From positions 1,229,742 through 1,293,741 of the forward strand of contig NZ_FOYL01000002.1 in the NCBI RefSeq assembly GCF_900115955.1: a stretch of 64,000 nucleotides of DNA. The letters are read 5' to 3'. Positions within the stretch are counted from its first letter, which is position 1. Each line of letters starts with the position of its first letter. The position numbers and the translations under genes were made by a program. Origin of the DNA: Lentzea waywayandensis. GTDB taxonomy: Bacteria > Actinomycetota > Actinomycetes > Mycobacteriales > Pseudonocardiaceae. The notes under the pieces are model-generated. The model did not search any database. It saw only the letters and a program-made list of their open reading frames with translations, and was not told the DNA's origin. Positions 47,739-56,471 of the stretch are shown here, in pieces.

Positions 47739-48272
47739 TCAGGACGATTCGGCCGCCCGCTTCAGGGCGGCGTTCTCGGCCTGCATGCCGTCCTTCATCG
47801 CCTTGCCGATGAAGAGGTCCGCTCCCCCGGACAGCACCCCGTCCACCAGCAGCTCGTTGGTGACCAGCACAGTGCCGTCAGCCTGAGGTGTGAGCGTGCG
47901 ACAACGCTGGCCGTAAACGAACCACGCATTCCAGCCCGCGTCCTTCCAGCAGAAGCGCTGGCCGGGAACGCCGTTGAGCACGGTGTGCTTCGCGGCCATC
48001 TTCACCGAGCCGAGGAGCACGTCCACGCGAACCTCGTCGCCCGGCGCGGTGCCGCCCGCCGCCTTGACGACCCACGGGTTCCAGCGCGCGTAGCCGGGAA
48101 AGTCGGTGATGAGGCCGTAGATGCGTTCCTGGGGCGCGGAGATGACGGTCTCGGCCCGGTGGACCACCGAGTGCTCACCGGGCTCCCTGGGATCGAGCGG
48201 GGATCCGCTCGCCAGCATCGCGAGAACCAGGCCGGCTGCCAGCAACGTGATCACCCCAGAACAGAGATCCAC
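47739..48272 (-). CDS. SRPBCC-fold protein with N-terminal membrane anchor
   Basis: A 177-residue protein: one hydrophobic N-terminal segment (VITLLAAGLVLAMLAS), then a START/SRPBCC-type domain (VISAPQERIYGLITDFPGYA, WNPWVVKA, KMAAKHTVL, TNELLVDGVL). Such domains bind hydrophobic ligands. Start is GTG at 48272 or the next GTG at 48254. The stop lies in a small stem-loop (47728-47741). Function not further defined. Confidence 0.75.
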   Translation of the reverse strand: MDLCSGVITLLAAGLVLAMLASGSPLDPREPGEHSVVHRAETVISAPQERIYGLITDFPGYARWNPWVVKAAGGTAPGDEVRVDVLLGSVKMAAKHTVLNGVPGQRFCWKDAGWNAWFVYGQRCRTLTPQADGTVLVTNELLVDGVLSGGADLFIGKAMKDGMQAENAALKRAAESS

Positions 48273-48333
48273 CAGGACGCAGACATGAAGAAAATACGCG
48301 TTCGCGTCCCGGTGGACATCGGCCGATCAGGGG

Positions 48334-50622
48334 TCACCGCTCCCCTGAGCCGTCACCTCCTGGCGGCGTCTTGGTCGTGGTCGTGGTGGTGGTCGGTCCG
48401 CCGCACGTGGTCGCCGGTGGGCACCCCTGTGTCGTCGTGGTCGTCACCGGCGGGTTGCCGGTCGTCGTGGTCCCGTTCGGCGGGTTGGTGGTGGTGACCG
48501 GGTTGGTGGCGGTCTGCGAACTGGACGGCGGGTCGGACTTGCGCGGCTCGAAGTTGCCGAGCGGGTTCGGCTTCGGGAAGGCCTCCTTCTGCGCGCCCGC
48601 GAGTGCCGCGTCCATGAACTTCTTCCACATCAGACCAGGCAGGCCACTACCGAAGATGGCCTTGCCCTCCTTGTTCTTGATGGCCACGTTGCCCTGGTCC
48701 TTGCCGACCCACACGGAGGTGGACAGTTGCGGCGTGTAGCCGACCATCCAGGCCTTCGAGTTCTGGTCGAGACTGCCGGGGAGCTCGTGCGTACCGGTCT
48801 TGCCGGCGCACGGGCGGCCGCCGGCGCACGCGATCGGCCCTGACGGGATGTCCTTCAACGTCTCGGTGACGTTGTCCGCGATGTCGCGGCTCTTCGTCTC
48901 GACCGGGTCGAACGCCGGCACCGGCTGGTCGACGTGCTGGTACAGCACGTCACCGGTGGGGCCCACGATCTTCGCGACGAAGAACGGAGCCCGGTACACG
49001 CCGCGGGCGGCGAAGGTCGCGTACGCCGAGGCCATGTCGAACGGCCGCACCTGCGCGTTGTCGGCGCCGAGAGCGATACCCGCGTTCGGGGCTCCACCTC
49101 CTTCACCGACCAACGTCCGCTTGTCCTCACCGCCGATCCGCACGATCTTCGAGATGCCGGCCGCGTGTGCCGCGTCCGCCACTGCCTTCGTGCCCGTGCC
49201 CTCCGGGCCCGCCACCATGTCGTAGAACACGGTGTTGAGGGACTCCTTCATGGCCTGCTTGATCGGGCACTGCTTGCCGCACGTGGTGTTGCCGGCGTTG
49301 CGGATCTCGACACCACCGATCTTGCGCGGCGAGGCGTCGTAGGTGTCGCCGATGCCCTTGCCCATCTTCAGCGCGGCCACCAGGTCGAACGGCTTGAACG
49401 ACGAGCCGGCCTCCTGGATCGTGCCCTTGGCGTAGTCGATGCCCTTCAGACCGTCCTTGCCCGGGTAGTAGGCCCTGACGGCGCCGGACTGCGGTTCGAT
49501 CGCGCTCAACGACGTGCGCAGTTCCGGGTCCTGACCGTTCATCACCGCGTTCACCGCGTCGACCGCGGCCTGCTGCATCTTCGGGTCGATCGTCGTGGTG
49601 ACCGTGACACCGACCTTCTGCGCCTTCTCCATCGTCAGGCCGACGAGTTCGCTGTCGATCTCGTCCTGCACCTGCTGGCTCACGCGCGCCAGCGGACCGT
49701 CCAAACTCGCGGGCTGCGTCTGCTCGAACGGCAGCGGCTGCGGGTACTGGCGGGCGTCGTAGTCCGTCTGGGAGATCCACTTCTTCTGAAGCATCTGGCC
49801 CATCACGAACTCCCAGCGATTCTTGGAATGGTCGGCCTTCTCCGACCACGAGGGGATCTGGATCATGCCGGCGATCAACGCGGCCTCGGACGGCGTGAGG
49901 TCCTTCATCGGCTTGTTGTAGTAGACCTGCGAGGCGGCCTTCATACCGTTGGCGCCACGACCGAAGTACACCGTGTTGAGGTACGCGGTGAGGATCGTGT
50001 CGTGGTCCGACTCGTTGCTCATCTTGTAGGCCTGGACGAGCTCGGTGAACTTACGAGTCACCGTCGGATCCTCGTTGCCCGTCGCCTTCTTGATGTACTG
50101 CTGCGTCAGACCGGAACCACCGGAGCTACCACCCGTCGCCTGGATCCAGACGGCGCGGACGATCGCCTTGGCGTCGAACCCGGGGTTGTCGTAGAAGTTC
50201 GCGTCCTCCGCGGCCATGACCGCGTTCTTGACGTTGTCCGGAATCTCCTCGAACGTCAGCAACGTGCGGTTCTGACCGGGCGAGGTGATCTTGCCCATCT
50301 CGGAGCCGTCCGAGTACAGCAACGTGATCGTCTTGTCCTGCGCGTCGGCGATCTCGTTCGGACGCGGCCACTCCACGAGCGGGTACGTCACCGCGATCGC
50401 GATCACCGGACCGAGGAGCATCAGGCCGATCGCGACGAACGCACCAATTCGGACCCGCTTCCAGATCTTCTTCTTCCGCAGACGACGTTCTTCGTCTTCG
50501 GTGAGCTCCGGCTCGTCGTCGTAGTACTCGTCGTCGTCGTAGTACTCGTCGTCCGGTGGCTGGTTCGCCTGCGGGATCCGCGCCGTGCGCTCATTGCCGT
50601 TGAATGGTTTGTTCGACCCCAT
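48334..50622 (-). CDS. Class A penicillin-binding protein
   Basis: A 762-residue bifunctional cell-wall synthase. Acidic cytoplasmic start, one membrane helix (VRIGAFVAIGLMLLGPVIAI), glycosyltransferase domain (AAEDANFYDNPGFDAKAI; SGLTQQYIKK; AYLNTVYFGRGANG), transpeptidase domain with SSFK (active Ser), SLN and KTGT, and a Thr/Pro-rich tail ending near 48340. It polymerises and cross-links peptidoglycan on the outer face. The low-complexity C-terminus is typical of actinobacterial PonA-type proteins. It stands alone, behind the terminator-like hairpin that closes the sugar operon. Confidence 0.93.
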   Translation of the reverse strand: MGSNKPFNGNERTARIPQANQPPDDEYYDDDEYYDDEPELTEDEERRLRKKKIWKRVRIGAFVAIGLMLLGPVIAIAVTYPLVEWPRPNEIADAQDKTITLLYSDGSEMGKITSPGQNRTLLTFEEIPDNVKNAVMAAEDANFYDNPGFDAKAIVRAVWIQATGGSSGGSGLTQQYIKKATGNEDPTVTRKFTELVQAYKMSNESDHDTILTAYLNTVYFGRGANGMKAASQVYYNKPMKDLTPSEAALIAGMIQIPSWSEKADHSKNRWEFVMGQMLQKKWISQTDYDARQYPQPLPFEQTQPASLDGPLARVSQQVQDEIDSELVGLTMEKAQKVGVTVTTTIDPKMQQAAVDAVNAVMNGQDPELRTSLSAIEPQSGAVRAYYPGKDGLKGIDYAKGTIQEAGSSFKPFDLVAALKMGKGIGDTYDASPRKIGGVEIRNAGNTTCGKQCPIKQAMKESLNTVFYDMVAGPEGTGTKAVADAAHAAGISKIVRIGGEDKRTLVGEGGGAPNAGIALGADNAQVRPFDMASAYATFAARGVYRAPFFVAKIVGPTGDVLYQHVDQPVPAFDPVETKSRDIADNVTETLKDIPSGPIACAGGRPCAGKTGTHELPGSLDQNSKAWMVGYTPQLSTSVWVGKDQGNVAIKNKEGKAIFGSGLPGLMWKKFMDAALAGAQKEAFPKPNPLGNFEPRKSDPPSSSQTATNPVTTTNPPNGTTTTGNPPVTTTTTQGCPPATTCGGPTTTTTTTKTPPGGDGSGER

Positions 50623-50684
50623 CTCCCCAGGACGCGCGGAAGATCAGGTGGTTCCACCCATGCCGATCTTCGCCGAGGAAAGCC

Positions 50685-50725
50685 GCCGGGACGTGAACGC
50701 GAAGACACCGCGTTCACGTCCCGGC
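50685..50725 (-). terminator. Strong hairpin after the serine-protease gene
   Basis: A perfect 17-bp stem (50685-50701 with 50709-50725, GCCGGGACGTGAACGCG) with a 7-nt loop starts 6 nt after the protease stop. No T-run follows, as is common in high-G+C actinomycetes. It should end the long operon transcribed from about 59 kb. Confidence 0.8.
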
Positions 50726-50730
50726 AGACA

Positions 50731-51804
50731 TCAGGCCGTCAGAAGCGTCAACCCGTACGTACGCAGGATCTCGTTGACGGGCTGGAACCAGGTGCGGCCA
50801 CCACTGGAGCAGTTGCCGTAACCGCCGGACGTCACGCCCTGCGCCTGGTCACCGGTGATGAACGAGCCGCCGGAGTCGCCGGGCTCGGCGCACACGGAGG
50901 TACCGACCATCTCGTAGACCGCGCCCTGCTGGTAGTTCACGGTCTCGTTGCGGCCCTGGACCACGCCGCAGTGCCAGTGCGTGGTCGAGCCCGAGCGGCA
51001 CACCGAGGTGCCGGGCGGGGCCTCCCACGAACCGCGCACCAGCGCGTCGCTCACCTGGCCCCAGCCGAGCACGACCGGCACGTTCCACCAGCCGCCGCCG
51101 GTGCGCACCCAGCCGTAGTCGTTGGTGGGGAACGAGGATCCGACGAACTCGCCCTGCCACGAACGGTCCCAGCCGTAGACGTTCCAGGCGCCGACGTTGC
51201 AGTGCCCGGCGGTGACGTAGCCGCCGTGCACCGAGAAGCCGATCGAGCAGCGGACGTTGCCCGTGTAGAACGGGTCGCCGCCCACGGTGCCGACCGCGAA
51301 CGTCTGCGGCCGCTGGACGCCCGCGGTGTTGACGACGACCTCCTTGGGCAGGCCGGAAACGTCGGCTCCCGGCAGGGCGTCGACCACCACGGCGCCGCGC
51401 TGGACGTCGACCCGCCACCCGGCGACGTCCTTCGACACCGATCCGGCCTTCGACAGTCTGTCGATGCCCGTCTTCACCGCGTTCAGGGACGCGAGTGTCT
51501 TCGTGCGCAACACCGGCTGCGCACCCACGGCTTTGACCGCCTCGACCTTCGCGGGGTCCGTCACGGCCACGTTCAGCTTGCCGTCGGCGTACCAACTGCC
51601 GCCGAACGCGTCGGCGGCGGCCTGCTCGGCGGCCGGAGCGATCTTCAGCGCCACCTTCTCGGCGCGGATCCTGGTCAGTGCCTGCGCCCGGGTGATCCCG
51701 AAATCGCGGCTCATGGCGTCGACGACGTCCGCCGACGCCGTCACAGCAGGGATGGTGATCGTGCTCAGCACGATCGCGGACACGGAAACTATGCGTAGCA
51801 GCAT
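50731..51804 (-). CDS. Secreted S1 serine protease (streptogrisin/alpha-lytic type)
   Basis: A 357-residue preproprotease: signal peptide (LLRIVSVSAIVLSTITIPAV), an alpha-lytic-type pro-region to about residue 165, then the mature chymotrypsin fold with VTAGHC (His), NDYGW (Asp) and EPGDSGGSF (Ser), plus paired cysteines. The ATG at 51804 follows TAGGAGA, which contains the stop codon of the GH2 gene, so it is translated as part of the sugar operon. It would cleave extracellular protein. Confidence 0.93.
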   Translation of the reverse strand: MLLRIVSVSAIVLSTITIPAVTASADVVDAMSRDFGITRAQALTRIRAEKVALKIAPAAEQAAADAFGGSWYADGKLNVAVTDPAKVEAVKAVGAQPVLRTKTLASLNAVKTGIDRLSKAGSVSKDVAGWRVDVQRGAVVVDALPGADVSGLPKEVVVNTAGVQRPQTFAVGTVGGDPFYTGNVRCSIGFSVHGGYVTAGHCNVGAWNVYGWDRSWQGEFVGSSFPTNDYGWVRTGGGWWNVPVVLGWGQVSDALVRGSWEAPPGTSVCRSGSTTHWHCGVVQGRNETVNYQQGAVYEMVGTSVCAEPGDSGGSFITGDQAQGVTSGGYGNCSSGGRTWFQPVNEILRTYGLTLLTA

Positions 51805-51812
51805 GTTCTCTC

Positions 51813-54527
51813 CTACGGTGTCCAAGGTGAGCTCACGGCCCAGCTCACGTCTTGGTTGTACGAGGCAGGGTTGTCGTACACGTGCGCGCCGCCGTTCGAG
51901 GCGACCCAGACCTCCTCGGAGTAGTGCCGGATGTTGGTGCCGAGCTCGTTGACCGATTCGAGCCGGACGCCGCCGGTGCCTTGCTGCGCGCAGAACGTCG
52001 CGTCCCGGCGGAACAGGTCGGTGTTGTCGTTGGTGCCGAGGCGGACGCGGAAGTCCGCGTGCCGCAGGAACTGGCCGGGGATGTTGCGGGACTCGAGCGA
52101 GTAGCAGGTGGGATCGGCGAGCCCGCGCCGGACGACGAACGTCGCGTCCGCCTTGGTCAGGCCGTCGCTCGAGCTGGTCACGACGTCCGTGCGCGCCAAC
52201 GACTCCCGGTGCCGCAGGTAGCGGTCCGTGAAGCCGGGCGTGGTCACGCGGAACGAACGGGCCTGGTCCAGCGGAAGTTCAGCACCGCTGCGCCACAACC
52301 CGGTTCCGACCGCCCACGTGGTGTCCGCGGCGAAGGAGTTCGCGGTGTCCCAAGGGTTCGGGCCGCCTGAGCGCGCCAGGTAGACGCCCTCGTTGTAGTG
52401 CCGCACGAACGAACCGCGCACGTTGAACGACTCCAGAGCGGTACCACCAGAGCCTTCGCGAGCGCAGAACGTGGCATCGGCGGCGATCGTGCCGTTGTTC
52501 ACGTCCGTGCGGATGCGTCCGTTGCTGTGCCTGAGGAACTGGCCGGGGAAGTTCCGCGACTCGAACGAGAGGCAGGCAGCGTCGGCGAGTCCGGGACGCG
52601 GGTGGAACGTGGCGTCCAGCTTGCCCAGGTCCGTGCCGATCACGTCGGTGCGGGCCAGCGAGTCCTGATGGCGCAGGTAGCGGTTGGTGTACCCGGCCGT
52701 GGTGACGCGCAACGACACCACGTCGTCCGGACTGACCGCGGTGCCGCGTGCGACCGCGAGCACCCTCTGGTTGACGTCCCGCACCCGCGACTCGGTCATC
52801 TTCAGCACGCGCCGGTCGTAGGTGTAGAAGCCGTTGACCTCGTTCTCCACGTCGTACGGCTCGGTGTAGACCATCGCGGACAGCCCGCGCGTGTGGACGA
52901 GCCGTTGAACCTGCTTGATGACCTCCTCGTACCGCTTGGTCAGCGACACCTCGTCCGGATACAGGGCGCCATAAGCGAATCCGGCGCCCGGCTGGTACTC
53001 GTGGCCGACGACCCTGCGGCCGAGGCCGCCGAACTCGCCGAGCATCGCGACCCGGTTGGCGTCCGGCTGACGGGTATTGGCCGAGATCTGGTAATGGTGG
53101 TCGTCGATCACGTCACCGTTGCCGGGGTCGGGATCCGAGACGCAGCAGTTGGATCCCGAGTTGTGGTTGACCAGGCGGGTGTTGTCGATCGAGCGCACCA
53201 GGTTCACGATCCGGCCGGCGTCGTACTCACCCCAGCCCTCGTTGAACGGCACCCACTGCACGATCGACGTGATGCCCTTGAGCTGGTCGAGGATCCGGCG
53301 CAGCTCGGACTCGTAGTTGGCGTGCGAGTTCGGCGCCTCGTCGATCGAGTCGACGGACGGCATGTCCTGCCAGACCATCAGGCCGAGCCGGTCGGCGTGG
53401 TAGAACCAGCGCGCCGGTTCGACCTTGATGTGCTTGCGGACCATGTTGAACCCCAGTGCCTTCTGGCGTTCGAGGTCGAAGCGCAGCGCCTCGTCGGTCG
53501 GCGCGGTGTAGATGCCGTCCGGCCAGTAGCCCTGGTCCAGCGTGCCGCTCTGGAAGACGAACTTCCCGTTCAGCAACGGCCGCATGACGCCACCGACCAT
53601 CGCCTTGCCGAGCGAACGCATGCCGAAGTAGCCCGTCACGACGTCCCCGCTCGCCAGCGTCACGCGCAGGTCGTAGAGGAACGGGTCGTCCGGCGACCAC
53701 AGCCTGGCGTTCGGCACCGGCACCCGCAGCGAGCTTCCGGTCGTCCCGGTCTGCCTGCCGACCACCTGCCCGCCGCTGAGCACCTCGGCGATGACCGGCT
53801 GCCCGGCGGTGCCCTGCACGACCAGGTCGAGCGCGCCCGCGCCGACGTTCGGGGTGGTGTCGAGACGCGTGATGTTCGCTGCCCGCACCGGTTCCAGCCA
53901 CACCGTCTGCCAGATGCCGGACGCCGCGGTGTAGAAGATCCCGCTCGGATTCCGGCGTTGCTTGCCGATCGGATAGCGGCTGCCGTCGATCGGCGAGCTC
54001 ACGCCGACGATGATCTCGTTCGCACCGGCGGTGAGTGCCGAGGTGATGTCGAACGAGAACGCGTCGAACCCGCCGGTGTGCGTGCCGACCTGCCTGCCGT
54101 TGACCCAGACCCGCGTCTCCCAGGTCACCGCGCCGAAGTTGAGCTTGACGTTGCGACCGTTCCAAGTGGACGGAACGGTGAAGGTGCGGCGGTAGAACAT
54201 GTTGTCCTCGTGCCGCTTGATCCCCGACAGAGCGGACTCGATCGGGTACGGCACGAGGACGCCTTCGGCCAACGGGCGGCCGATGGGCGGACTGTTCAGG
54301 TTCGGTGCTCCGGCGAACTCCCAGACACCGTTGAGGTTCTGCCACTCGGTGCGCACCAGCTGCGGTCGCGGGTACTCGGGCAGGGCGTTCGTCGGCGACA
54401 CCTGGGGGGTCCAGGGTGTCGAGAGCGGAGGGACTTTCGGTACCCACTCCGCCGCGTGCGCTGTGGGTGTCAGGAAGGTTGCTGTGATCAGGATCGAGAC
54501 CAATACGCCCAGGACGCGTCTGGTCAT
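51813..54527 (-). CDS. Secreted GH2 glycosidase with two AbfB (CBM42) domains
   Basis: A 904-residue secreted enzyme. Signal peptide to about residue 26 (AHA), GH2 sugar-binding domain (YRRTFTVPSTWNGRNVKLNF), immunoglobulin-like domain, and TIM barrel with acid/base Glu430 in PFNEGWGEY and probable nucleophile Glu498 in LGEFGG. Two AbfB-type beta-trefoil domains follow (about 605-745 and 757-900; RYLRHQDSLARTDV, RYLRHRESLARTDV), which bind furanose side chains. Some actinobacterial GH2 enzymes are beta-galactofuranosidases or arabinofuranosidases, which suits the AbfB domains and the importer upstream. It starts 7 nt after the yjfF-type gene. Confidence 0.88.
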   Translation of the reverse strand: MTRRVLGVLVSILITATFLTPTAHAAEWVPKVPPLSTPWTPQVSPTNALPEYPRPQLVRTEWQNLNGVWEFAGAPNLNSPPIGRPLAEGVLVPYPIESALSGIKRHEDNMFYRRTFTVPSTWNGRNVKLNFGAVTWETRVWVNGRQVGTHTGGFDAFSFDITSALTAGANEIIVGVSSPIDGSRYPIGKQRRNPSGIFYTAASGIWQTVWLEPVRAANITRLDTTPNVGAGALDLVVQGTAGQPVIAEVLSGGQVVGRQTGTTGSSLRVPVPNARLWSPDDPFLYDLRVTLASGDVVTGYFGMRSLGKAMVGGVMRPLLNGKFVFQSGTLDQGYWPDGIYTAPTDEALRFDLERQKALGFNMVRKHIKVEPARWFYHADRLGLMVWQDMPSVDSIDEAPNSHANYESELRRILDQLKGITSIVQWVPFNEGWGEYDAGRIVNLVRSIDNTRLVNHNSGSNCCVSDPDPGNGDVIDDHHYQISANTRQPDANRVAMLGEFGGLGRRVVGHEYQPGAGFAYGALYPDEVSLTKRYEEVIKQVQRLVHTRGLSAMVYTEPYDVENEVNGFYTYDRRVLKMTESRVRDVNQRVLAVARGTAVSPDDVVSLRVTTAGYTNRYLRHQDSLARTDVIGTDLGKLDATFHPRPGLADAACLSFESRNFPGQFLRHSNGRIRTDVNNGTIAADATFCAREGSGGTALESFNVRGSFVRHYNEGVYLARSGGPNPWDTANSFAADTTWAVGTGLWRSGAELPLDQARSFRVTTPGFTDRYLRHRESLARTDVVTSSSDGLTKADATFVVRRGLADPTCYSLESRNIPGQFLRHADFRVRLGTNDNTDLFRRDATFCAQQGTGGVRLESVNELGTNIRHYSEEVWVASNGGAHVYDNPASYNQDVSWAVSSPWTP

Positions 54528-54534
54528 GGCTCTC

Positions 54535-55503
54535 CTATCTTCGCAATATTCGCTGCAGGACTACGACGATGAGCAAGAACACGCCGCTGACCACCGACTG
54601 GTAGTTGCTGTCGAGCGTGCCGATCTGGTTGATGACGTTCTGGATGACCTTGATCAGGCCGACGCCGATGACGGTGCCGAGGATCGTGCCCATGCCACCG
54701 GTCAGCAGGGTTCCGCCGATGACGACGACCGAGATGGCGTCCAGCTCGAGGCCGACGCCGATGACCGTGACGCCCGACTGGAGATAAGCGGCGGTCAGGG
54801 CGCCGGCGAGACCCGCCAGCGTGCCGCTCATCGTGTAGACAACGATCTTGGTCTTCGCGACGGGAACGCCCAGGAGGATCGCCGACTGCTCGGCTCCCCC
54901 GGTCGCGAACACGTTCTGGCCGAAGCTCGTGCGGTTCAGGATCATCCCGCCGAGGACGGCGAGCACGGCCGCGATGAAGATCGGATAACCGAAGCCGAGC
55001 ACGGTGCCGCGGCCCAGTTCGACGAACGCGCTGTCCGTCGCGATCTTGTAGGTGTTGGCGCCCTCGTCCGTGATCGCGAGCAGGAGTCCGCGGGCGAACA
55101 GCAGCGACGCCAGCGTGACGATGAACGGCGCCATGTTCGTGCGGGCGATCAGCAGGCCGTTGATCAGTCCGATCGCCCCGCAGACCACCAACGGCAGTGC
55201 GAGCGCCGCCAGGAACCCGTACTGCGAGCCCCAGGCCGCGAGCACGCCGCCGAGCGCGTAGAGCGAGCCGACGGACAGGTCGATGCCGCCCGTGATGATC
55301 ACGAACGTCATGCCGATCGCGATCACCGCGAGGAACGAGCCCTGCAGGGCCAGGTCGCGCAGGTTGTCGAGGCTGCCGAAGCGCGGGAAGACCAGCCAGG
55401 ACACCGCGACCATCAGCACCAGCGCCACGGCGGCGCCCTGGCGTTGCAGGACCTTCGTCCGCGCGGCCGCCTTCGGAACGGCGGGAGTGGTCGTGGTGAT
55501 CAT
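54535..55503 (-). CDS. yjfF: Sugar ABC transporter permease, YjfF type
   Basis: A 322-residue inner-membrane permease of the ribose/galactofuranose importer family, with about nine hydrophobic segments and IITGGIDLSVGSLYALGG and VIGGTLLTGGMGTILGT as family signatures. Start overlaps the preceding permease stop (ATGA), and the GH2 gene follows after 7 nt. With the second permease it should form the heterodimeric channel of an E. coli YtfQRT-YjfF-like galactofuranose transporter. Confidence 0.88.
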   Translation of the reverse strand: MITTTTPAVPKAAARTKVLQRQGAAVALVLMVAVSWLVFPRFGSLDNLRDLALQGSFLAVIAIGMTFVIITGGIDLSVGSLYALGGVLAAWGSQYGFLAALALPLVVCGAIGLINGLLIARTNMAPFIVTLASLLFARGLLLAITDEGANTYKIATDSAFVELGRGTVLGFGYPIFIAAVLAVLGGMILNRTSFGQNVFATGGAEQSAILLGVPVAKTKIVVYTMSGTLAGLAGALTAAYLQSGVTVIGVGLELDAISVVVIGGTLLTGGMGTILGTVIGVGLIKVIQNVINQIGTLDSNYQSVVSGVFLLIVVVLQRILRR

Positions 55504-56471
55504 CGGCGCTCCCGTGCCACGTACACGGCGGCGATGATGATCGCGGCCTGGATCATCTGCGCGATCGAGTCCGGCAGGTTGTGCTTGATCAGGGTGGCCC
55601 TGACGAGCTGCATCAGGATCACGCCGAACACCGTGCCGAGCACGCGGACCTTGCCCCCGGTGAGCGGGGTTCCGCCGACGACCACCGCGGTGATCGCGGA
55701 CAGTTCCATGAGCAGGCCCATGTCGGCCGGGTCGCTGGCAGCGAGCCGGGAGGTGGCCAGCACGCCGGCGATCGCCGCGAGCACACCGCAGATCGCGTAG
55801 ACGCCGACCAGCACCCGGTTGACCGGGAGGCCTGCCAGCGTGGCCGCCTTGCGGTTGCCGCCGACCGCGACGAGCTGACGGCCGAACGTCGTGCGGTTCG
55901 TCAGACCAGCGATGACGAGCGCCAGCAGTCCCGCGATCAGCACGCTGATCGGGATGCCGAGCACGTCGCCGGTGCCGAGCTCCAGGAACGCCTGGTCGTG
56001 CAGCTGGACGAGCTGACCCTCCGCGATGACCAGCGCCAGGCCCCGTCCGCCGACCAGCAACGCGAGCGTGGCGACGATCGGCTGGATGCCGACCTTGGCG
56101 ACGAGGAGGCCGTTGAACGCTCCCGCCAGCACGCCGACGACGAGCGCCATCACGATCGCGACGAGCGGACCGGCGCCCAGGTACAGCGGGATGATCGCGG
56201 CGGCCAGCGCCATGACCGCGCCGACGCTCAGGTCGACGCCTTCGGTGCCGATCACCAGCGCCATGCCGAGCGCGACGATCAGCACCGGTGCGGCCTGGAC
56301 GAGCTGGGTGGTGAAGTTGCCCAGCGTCAGGAAGTTGGCCGTGAACAGGGCGTTGAACAGCAGCAGCGCGGCGACGGCGACGTAGACACCGTTGTCCTGC
56401 AACCAGCGTGTTCGCGCGGCTGCGGTGCTAGTTGCCGTTCTGGTGGCTGACTGCGTGGTCGTCTGAGCCAT
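55500..56471 (-). CDS. ytfT: Sugar ABC transporter permease, YtfT type
   Basis: A 323-residue permease with signatures IGTEGVDLSVGAVMALAA and VVGGTPLTGGKVRVLGTVFG. A Thr/Ala-rich N-terminus precedes the first helix. ATG at 56471 follows GGAGGTGAGG and lies inside the 3' end of the ATPase gene (44-nt overlap). Pairs with the YjfF-type permease. Confidence 0.88.
   Translation of the reverse strand: MAQTTTQSATRTATSTAAARTRWLQDNGVYVAVAALLLFNALFTANFLTLGNFTTQLVQAAPVLIVALGMALVIGTEGVDLSVGAVMALAAAIIPLYLGAGPLVAIVMALVVGVLAGAFNGLLVAKVGIQPIVATLALLVGGRGLALVIAEGQLVQLHDQAFLELGTGDVLGIPISVLIAGLLALVIAGLTNRTTFGRQLVAVGGNRKAATLAGLPVNRVLVGVYAICGVLAAIAGVLATSRLAASDPADMGLLMELSAITAVVVGGTPLTGGKVRVLGTVFGVILMQLVRATLIKHNLPDSIAQMIQAAIIIAAVYVARERR

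Noticed and set aside
47728..47741. TGACC-GAAT-GGTCA as a terminator after the SRPBCC gene.
   Set aside because: The stem is only 5 bp and overlaps the stop codon; too weak to list as a feature.
48334..50622. The Asn in EDANFYDNPGFD, where enterobacterial enzymes have His, as a catalytic defect.
   Set aside because: Actinobacterial class A enzymes often have Asn here; the catalytic Glu is present.
48934..54572. Very long plus-strand open frames opposite the penicillin-binding, protease and GH2 genes.
   Set aside because: The minus-strand genes have full catalytic motifs and signal peptides; the antisense frames are low-complexity Arg/Val/His-rich peptides.
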